A stretch of DNA of 27,615 bases, from positions 1 through 27,615 of the IMG/VR virus record IMGVR_UViG_3300042568_001234, one strand, 5' to 3'. Shown here piece after piece: positions 22,536 through 27,615 of the stretch. The notes beneath the pieces are model-generated. The model had not been told where the DNA came from and ran no database searches. It saw nothing but the letters and a program-made list of their open reading frames with translations. Position numbers and translations under genes: made by a program. This stretch comes from a virus. Numbering within the stretch: position 1 is the stretch's first letter; each line of letters starts with the position of its first letter.

Positions 22536-23496
22536 TCCATTATCTAATAGCCTAATAGATATATTCGATGGAAGGACAGCCTTTGACCTTAATGGTCAAA
22601 GGTTGTTTTTTCGTCATTTTACGATTCGCGATCAGAATTGCATAGGAGTCTTTTATGAAAAATATAAAAAGATCGCTATAAAAAGAGGAATAGAAACTGA
22701 AGAGCAGATCTACAAAAGACTTAAAGATGATGGAGATTGGTCTGGGGACGATGATTTAAAAATATCAGAATTAGAAAATTACGTTTCTAATCTAAAAAAG
22801 ACGAAAGAAAAACTCTTTCTTCCATCACAGAAAGAAGCTCATCAAAAAACAATCAATGAACAACAAAGCCAATTGAACTTCCTTCTTTCAAGAAAGAATG
22901 AATTGGTTGGAACTAGCGCGGAAACTTACGCCAACAAAATGGCAAACGAAGAATTTTTGCGCACATTAATATATAAAGACATTAATTTAAAAGAATTAAA
23001 ATACTCTGATGAAGATTTCGGCAGTTTAACTTCTGATGAAATTTCAGAACTTAGTAAAACTTACTTTCGTATTTCAAGCGACTTGTCAGATTTAAATATT
23101 CAAAGTATAGTATTGCAAGATTTTTTTAATATCTATCTTTCGGCTTGCGAAAATCCATATCATTTTTTTGGTAAATTCATTCATGAGTTAACGGCTTATC
23201 AAATGAAGCTTTTGCTATATGGAAGAATATTTAACAACATCTTTCAATATCACGACGATATTCCTGACAATATCAAAAAAGATCCTCAAGCTATTTTTGA
23301 TTTTGTTGACTCAAAGAAAACTAGAGAAAATTTCCAATCCCAGAATAAAGATGGCGCAACGGCCATCTTTGGAGCAACATCTAATGATTTAGAAATTCTA
23401 GATCCATCGGCTAGAAAAGTTTCTCTTTCAGAAGAAATTAAAAAGAGCGGCGGATCTTTAAATATGGAACAGATGATGAAATTAATGGGACAATAA
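22525..23496 (+). CDS. Virion-assembly protein, possible second tail chaperone
   Basis: This 323-residue protein starts at a GTG inside the end of the preceding gene (11-bp overlap). Residues 1-40 form a beta-type head ('FDLNGQRLFFRHFTIRDQNC'). Residues about 75-135 are a charged coiled coil ('ISELENYVSNLKKTKEKLF', 'INEQQSQLNFLLSRKNELVG'). Residues about 200-260 are helical, with 'NPYHFFGKFIHELTAYQMKL', and are followed by I-P-D-N-I-K-K-D-P-Q-A-I. The tail ends 'GGSLNMEQMMKLMGQ'. I do not recognise a named family. By pairing with the upstream gene it may play the G/GT-type chaperone partner or be a baseplate-hub assembly factor. A frameshift fusion with the upstream gene is not supported, because a TAG at 22516-22518 in this frame precedes the GTG. 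Confidence 0.45.
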   Translation: MNYNPLSNSLIDIFDGRTAFDLNGQRLFFRHFTIRDQNCIGVFYEKYKKIAIKRGIETEEQIYKRLKDDGDWSGDDDLKISELENYVSNLKKTKEKLFLPSQKEAHQKTINEQQSQLNFLLSRKNELVGTSAETYANKMANEEFLRTLIYKDINLKELKYSDEDFGSLTSDEISELSKTYFRISSDLSDLNIQSIVLQDFFNIYLSACENPYHFFGKFIHELTAYQMKLLLYGRIFNNIFQYHDDIPDNIKKDPQAIFDFVDSKKTRENFQSQNKDGATAIFGATSNDLEILDPSARKVSLSEEIKKSGGSLNMEQMMKLMGQ

Positions 23497-23500
23497 TAAC

Positions 23501-25957
23501 TTATAAGTTAATTTGAAATACACGAACATGACCAGCGTCAACTTTTGCTCCATTTACATCGTTATAAAACGCTGCAATCGCAACTCTATCACCAGCAGCG
23601 TTCATTGAGACAGGCGAGCCAAAAAAATCATTAGCCGCTTCCCCATTAATATTCACTCCCAACTGCGTCCAAGCCGTTCCGTTCCAACTATATATACGAA
23701 CATGACCAGTATTAGAATATTTACCACTCCCCCCAATCGCGACTCTATCACCAGCAGCATTCATTGAGACTGAGCCCGAATAGTCACCAGCCGCTTCCCC
23801 ATCAATATCCACGCCCAACTGCGTCCAAACGCCAGATCGCAGTTCATATACACGAACATGACCTCGATTATTTGTAGAAGCTCCTCCTGCATCGTTACTA
23901 GTCGATCCAATCGCAACCCTATCACCAGCAGCGTTCATTGAGACAATGCTAGATTCATCACCAGCCGCTTCCCCATCAATATCCACTCCCAACTGCGTCC
24001 AAGCCGTTCCGTTCCAACTATATACGCGAACATGTCCTCGATTATTTATAGAAGTTCCTCCTGCATCATTAGTAGGCGCTCCAATTGCAACTCTATCACC
24101 AGCAGCGTTCATTGAAACTGAAGAGCCAAAACCATCACCAGCCGCTTCCCCATCAATATCCACACCCAACTGCGTCCAAGTACCAGATTGTAGTTCATAT
24201 ATACGAACATGACCAGCGTCAACTTTTGTTCCGCCTACATCATTCAATACTGCCCCAATCGCAACCCTATCACCAGCAGCGTTCATTGAGACTGATCTGC
24301 ACCAATCATTAGCCGCTTCCCCATCAATATCCACACCCAACTGTGTCCAAGCCGTTCCATTCCAACTATATATACGAACATGACCAGAATTAGAACCATT
24401 GATTCCATCGTTTAGCTGCGCTGCAATTGCAACTCTATCACCAGCAGCGTTCATTGAGACTGATATGCCAAACCAATCATTAGCCGCTTCCCCATCAATA
24501 TCCACACCCAACTGCGTCCAAGTATCAGATTGTAGTTCATATATACGAACATGACCAGCGTTAACTTTTGTTCCGCCTACATCGTTAAAAGTTCCTCCAA
24601 TTGCAACCCTATTACCAGCAGCGTTCATTGAAACTGGTCTGCCAGATTCATCACCAGCCGCTTCTCCATCAATATCAGATCCTAACTGATATATTGCTAT
24701 TCTATTACCGATTACATAATCATAATATATACGAACATGGCCAGAATTAAAGCCATTTCCATCGTTATATTGTGTCCCAATCGCAACTCTATCACCAGCA
24801 GCGTTCATTGAGACTGAATAGCCAGATTGATCGCCAGCCGCTTCTCCATCAATATCCACTCCCAACTGCGTCCAAGCCGTTCCGTTCCAACTATATATAC
24901 GAACATGGCCAGCAGTAAGACCATTTCCATCGTTATAATGTGCCCCAATCGCAACTCTATTACCAGCAGCGTTCATTGAGACCGAAATGCCAAATTGATC
25001 GCCAGCCGCTTCTGCATTAATATCCACTCCCAACTGCGTCCAAGCCGTTCCGTTCCAACTATATACGCGAACATGACCAGCATCAACGCCATTTCCATCA
25101 TTCAATACTGCCCCAATCGCAACTCTATTACCAGCAGCGTTCATTGAAACTGAAGTGCCAAATTGATCGCCAGCCGCTTCTCCATCAATATCCACTCCCA
25201 ACTGCGTCCAAGCCGTTCCGTTCCAACTATATACGCGAACATGACCAGAACTAGAACCATTTCCATCGTTACTCCAAGCCCCAATCGCAACTCTATCACC
25301 AGCAGCGTTCATTGAGACTGAATCGCCAAATTGATCATTAGCCGCTTCTCCATCAATATCCACTCCCAACTGCGTCCAAGCCGTTCCATTCCAACTATAT
25401 ATACGAACATGACCACCGTCAACTTTTGTTCCGCCTACATCATTACCCCAAGCCCCAATCGCAACTCTATCACCAGCAGCGTTCATTGAGACTGAATAGC
25501 CAAAACGATCACCAGCCGCTTCTGCATTAATATCCACTCCCAACTGCGTCCAAGCCGTTCCGTTCCAACTATATACGCGAACATGACCAGCATCAACGCC
25601 ATTTCCAGCGTTATAAATCGCTCCAATCGCAACTCTATCACCAGCAACGTTCATTGAGACTGACAAGCCAGACCAATCACCACCCGCTTCTCCATCAATA
25701 TCTACCCCCAATTGCGTCCAAGCCGCTCCATTCCAACTATATATACGAACATGGCCAGAAGAAGAACCATTTCCATCATTCAATATTGCCCCAATCGCAA
25801 CCCTATCACCAGCAGCGTTCATTGAGACTGAATAGCCAAAATAATCAGCAACCGCTTCTCCATCAATATCTTGCCCTAATTTTAAAAACCTATTCTTTCC
25901 TAAAGAAACAAAGTCTCTTTTCGTATCTAAATTATTAAACTTTTTAAAAAATGACAT
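23501..25957 (-). CDS. FG-GAP-type repeat protein, probable double beta-propeller (receptor-binding candidate)
   Basis: This 818-residue protein is made almost wholly of 14 repeats of 53-60 residues. Each has L-G-V-D-I-D-G-E-A-A-(G/N)-D, then 'SVSMNAAGDRVAIGA', an acidic N-D-G-N-G-type loop, and 'GHVRIYSWNGTAWTQ'. This is the FG-GAP/integrin-like blade pattern. Fourteen blades suit two seven-bladed propellers. The blade linker changes once, near residues 405-425, to 'YYDYVIGNRIAIYQLG', and this resembles the protein's own start, 'FVSLGKNRFLKLG'. No signal peptide or membrane segment is seen, so as part of a phage it would be a virion surface protein. It lies 12 bp after the fibre gene stop and is probably cotranscribed with it. 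It converges on the (+) chaperone trio with a 4-bp gap. Confidence 0.8.
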   Translation of the reverse strand: MSFFKKFNNLDTKRDFVSLGKNRFLKLGQDIDGEAVADYFGYSVSMNAAGDRVAIGAILNDGNGSSSGHVRIYSWNGAAWTQLGVDIDGEAGGDWSGLSVSMNVAGDRVAIGAIYNAGNGVDAGHVRVYSWNGTAWTQLGVDINAEAAGDRFGYSVSMNAAGDRVAIGAWGNDVGGTKVDGGHVRIYSWNGTAWTQLGVDIDGEAANDQFGDSVSMNAAGDRVAIGAWSNDGNGSSSGHVRVYSWNGTAWTQLGVDIDGEAAGDQFGTSVSMNAAGNRVAIGAVLNDGNGVDAGHVRVYSWNGTAWTQLGVDINAEAAGDQFGISVSMNAAGNRVAIGAHYNDGNGLTAGHVRIYSWNGTAWTQLGVDIDGEAAGDQSGYSVSMNAAGDRVAIGTQYNDGNGFNSGHVRIYYDYVIGNRIAIYQLGSDIDGEAAGDESGRPVSMNAAGNRVAIGGTFNDVGGTKVNAGHVRIYELQSDTWTQLGVDIDGEAANDWFGISVSMNAAGDRVAIAAQLNDGINGSNSGHVRIYSWNGTAWTQLGVDIDGEAANDWCRSVSMNAAGDRVAIGAVLNDVGGTKVDAGHVRIYELQSGTWTQLGVDIDGEAAGDGFGSSVSMNAAGDRVAIGAPTNDAGGTSINNRGHVRVYSWNGTAWTQLGVDIDGEAAGDESSIVSMNAAGDRVAIGSTSNDAGGASTNNRGHVRVYELRSGVWTQLGVDIDGEAAGDYSGSVSMNAAGDRVAIGGSGKYSNTGHVRIYSWNGTAWTQLGVNINGEAANDFFGSPVSMNAAGDRVAIAAFYNDVNGAKVDAGHVRVFQINL
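23630..25880 (-). repeat. Fourteen tandem DNA repeats of about 160-180 bp (propeller blades)
   Basis: The block encoding L-G-V-D-I-D-G-E-A recurs near 23640, 23795, 23968, 24150, 24318, 24490, 24663, 24842, 25013, 25182, 25350, 25524, 25688 and 25855, with long near-identical runs between copies. Units of about 156-180 bp stay in frame. Such close DNA identity implies recent expansion or gene conversion and would allow blade number to change by recombination. Confidence 0.9.
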
Positions 25958-25969
25958 ATTCTTAATATT

Positions 25970-27615
25970 TTAAGAAAAGAATCCCAAAGACCCAAATATG
26001 CGAAATGAATTACTTCCCGTTTTGAATGTAGTTATAGAATAAACATTAGTTGCATTTGGAACTCCAGATGGAGTGCCTCCACCACCAGCCCATATTACAG
26101 ATCTTGCAGTTCCATCTATATTTACACCAGTTAAGGCGAAACAGCTTGCGCCGTTAACATGCGCGAAACTTACGGATAAACTATTATTTAATGGTAATAA
26201 ATTATTAAAAGTACAAGAAGCATTACCTCTTAAATTTATATAAAAATTAGAACTTGAATTGCCAGTATAAAATAAAGTAGAATTGGGTATAACATCAAAA
26301 TTAATTAAATTAGTATTGATAATACTGGAAGATGTAAAGCTTTCATAAATAGTATTGACTCCGCTAGATCCACCGCCACCACCAAATGTTCCCGTCTGAC
26401 CCGTAGTAACATAGCAATTGCGTGCATAACCAGTCGTTTCGTATACGCCCGTCTGACCCGTATTCACGAAACAATTGCGTGCATAACCAGTCGTTTCGAA
26501 TATGCCAGTTTCCGAACATAAAGCAAAAACTCCAGATTGTATTTTACTCGCCTCAATTCCCGCACTACCAGATATATCAGAGTTAGTTATTAAACTAGCT
26601 CTGCTTTGCATTATTCCATTAATTACTTTAACTAATCCCGAACCACCAACGCTTGGAACAGTAGTATGAACGTGAGAAGGAGTATTGCCACCAAAGTAAA
26701 AAGTTATTCTTTTATGGTTAGCCAATGCTTTTGCTAGATATCTTATGTATAATCTATCTGTAGAAGTTATGGTTGTTTGTGGCAATACAACTGACCCTAT
26801 ATATTGAGCAGTAACAGCACCATCATAAGTATAAATATCATCAGAACTTGCTATTAATGTCGCAGTAGTAGTTGCGCCATCGTATTTATATACTTCTAAT
26901 TTTACAATTGTTTGTGTTGAAGTGTTGCTAGATGCCCAGAAATTAAAATCAAATAAACCAGCTGGAATTGTAGAAATATTTGGGTCCAAGACATCAGTAA
27001 TAAAACCAACAACTCCAGTATAATTAGCAGTTGGCAAATCTGGAGTTTGGAATGAGAATTGACCAGTTATTCCAGACCTGCCTAATTCATAAGCTCCAGA
27101 AATTGTATGCGGAAGATTTCCAGTAGGAAGATCCGCAGCAACCCTTTCATTGAAGTAGTAAACCAATCCGCCACCGCCATTGCCACCAGCAGCAATATCG
27201 CCTGGAACCCAAGATGTACCATTAAATTGTAAAGTTTGGCCATTTGCTGGAGTCGCAGTTGATACTGGATATCCTTGCAATTGGCAGATCAATGCATTAT
27301 TAGTGCCAGCCACAATGCAAATGTCTCCAGTGATTGTGGGAATTTGCGAAGATAAAAGATATCCACTATTAATAGTTGCAAAATTACCCGTCTGCGAGGT
27401 AGTCACAAAACTACCAGTTTGATCTACAAAGACGTAATCGCCAGTAGGAGCGAATACGCTGGAGAGATCGCCAGTTTGTGCAGCTGTAACGTAATCGCCA
27501 GTAGGAGCGAATACGCTGGAGAGATCGCCAGTTTGTGCAGCTGTAACGTAATCGCCAGTAGGAGCGAATACGCTGGAGAGATCGCCAGTTTGTGCAGCTG
27601 TAACGTAATCGCCAG
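25970..27615 (-). CDS. Tail fibre protein, 5' end outside window
   Basis: The frame is open from the right edge to a TAA at 25970-25972, giving at least 548 codons. A GTG at 27406 could serve as a start, but the frame continues uninterrupted and repetitive to the window end, so the gene is partial here. Parts in order: exact 19-residue repeats (27433-27615); 'TLQFNGTSWVPGD', a shaft/collar segment common in fibres; a jelly-roll-like domain from 'LVYYFNERVAADLPTG' to 'DRLYIRYLAKALANHKRITF' and 'THVHTT'-like S-H-V-H-T-T; a second 19-residue repeat pair (26399-26512); a Gly-rich hinge; and a C-terminal beta domain. The shaft repeats contain Q-T-G and T-G-(Y/F) every 19 residues. The likely role is a trimeric host-binding or structural fibre. 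Confidence 0.7.
   Translation of the reverse strand, partial: GDYVTAAQTGDLSSVFAPTGDYVTAAQTGDLSSVFAPTGDYVTAAQTGDLSSVFAPTGDYVFVDQTGSFVTTSQTGNFATINSGYLLSSQIPTITGDICIVAGTNNALICQLQGYPVSTATPANGQTLQFNGTSWVPGDIAAGGNGGGGLVYYFNERVAADLPTGNLPHTISGAYELGRSGITGQFSFQTPDLPTANYTGVVGFITDVLDPNISTIPAGLFDFNFWASSNTSTQTIVKLEVYKYDGATTTATLIASSDDIYTYDGAVTAQYIGSVVLPQTTITSTDRLYIRYLAKALANHKRITFYFGGNTPSHVHTTVPSVGGSGLVKVINGIMQSRASLITNSDISGSAGIEASKIQSGVFALCSETGIFETTGYARNCFVNTGQTGVYETTGYARNCYVTTGQTGTFGGGGGSSGVNTIYESFTSSSIINTNLINFDVIPNSTLFYTGNSSSNFYINLRGNASCTFNNLLPLNNSLSVSFAHVNGASCFALTGVNIDGTARSVIWAGGGGTPSGVPNATNVYSITTFKTGSNSFRIFGSLGFFS
26399..26512 (-). repeat. Two 57-bp repeats in the fibre gene
   Basis: Two consecutive 19-residue units, E-T-G-I-F-E-T-T-G-Y-A-R-N-C-F-V-N-T-G and Q-T-G-V-Y-E-T-T-G-Y-A-R-N-C-Y-V-T-T-G, are encoded by 57-bp units with few differences. 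A third unit starts Q-T-G-T-F and then passes into a Gly-rich run. Confidence 0.85.
27433..27615 (-). repeat. Exact 57-bp tandem repeats at the window edge
   Basis: Three copies that read as identical (27433-27489, 27490-27546, 27547-27603) and the start of a fourth (27604-27615) run off the window. On the minus strand each encodes the 19 residues Q-T-G-D-L-S-S-V-F-A-P-T-G-D-Y-V-T-A-A in phase. The total copy number is unknown. Confidence 0.95.

Noticed and set aside
23499-23510. Palindrome AACTTATAAGTT between the convergent genes as a terminator
   Set aside because: It has no loop, is all weak pairs except two, and lacks a T-run.
23630-25880. Regular repeats as a possible CRISPR array
   Set aside because: The unit is 156-180 bp, stays in one open frame and encodes beta-propeller blades; there are no spacers.
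27433-27615. Exact 57-bp repeats as an origin iteron or CRISPR
   Set aside because: They are in frame with the fibre protein, directly adjacent without spacers, and have a protein-level explanation.
1-27615. Contractile-tailed (myovirus) interpretation because of the Hsp20 gene
   Set aside because: No sheath, baseplate wedge or tail lysozyme gene is visible, and the tube is followed directly by the tape measure as in siphoviruses. It cannot be excluded from this window alone.
1-27615. T4-type late promoters (TATAAATA)
   Set aside because: TATAAT- or TATAAA-like strings occur before several genes, but in so AT-rich a sequence they are expected by chance, and no uniform position or exact consensus is seen.

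Overview
The window is an AT-rich stretch of a tailed double-stranded DNA phage (or prophage) genome. Almost all of it is one virion-assembly module: neck, tail tube, a very long tape measure, distal tail and host-recognition proteins. I see no tail sheath, no recognisable baseplate wedge genes, no lysis, replication or integration genes, no tRNA and no CRISPR array. This fits a long, non-contractile tail (siphovirus-like), but sheath or baseplate genes could lie outside the window. The host cannot be fixed from sequence. An Hsp20 gene and the general style of the tail genes recall large aquatic phages, including cyanophages, but that is only an impression.

Layout. 1-1081 (+): the end of a possible glycosyltransferase, a small heat-shock protein, a hairpin terminator, and an FmdB-like small protein without zinc cysteines. 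1078-21431 (-), transcribed right to left: three neck/connector proteins (20985-21431, 20332-20985, 19490-20332), the main tail tube protein (18164-19429) with its own promoter-like sequence, a strong terminator hairpin, the 3282-residue tape measure (8228-18076), then four distal-tail genes (7413-8228, 6407-7423, 2277-6404, 1078-2277) joined by overlapping stop/start codons. 21477-23496 (+): a divergent trio, probably tail-assembly chaperones and accessory factors. 23501-27615 (-): a 14-blade FG-GAP-type repeat protein and a tail-fibre protein that runs off the right end of the window.

How the genes work together (inference). The neck proteins close the head and join it to the tail. The tube protein polymerises around the tape measure, helped by the (+) strand chaperones. 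Two further proteins carrying the tube-protein signature motif (7413-8228 and 1078-2277) and a duplicated lambda gpM-like protein (6407-7423) probably form the distal tail rings. The cysteine-rich LamG-like protein, the double beta-propeller and the repeat-rich fibre are the likely surface-binding parts.

The most unusual object is the tape measure. Its middle third (residues about 620-1675) carries six copies of a G-Y-V-P-N-F motif that mark off separate modules. Two of these modules look like PD-(D/E)XK nuclease-fold domains, and one begins with a perfect 12-residue calcium-loop motif. This suggests a tape measure that carries cargo or effector domains, which could be delivered into the host with the DNA.
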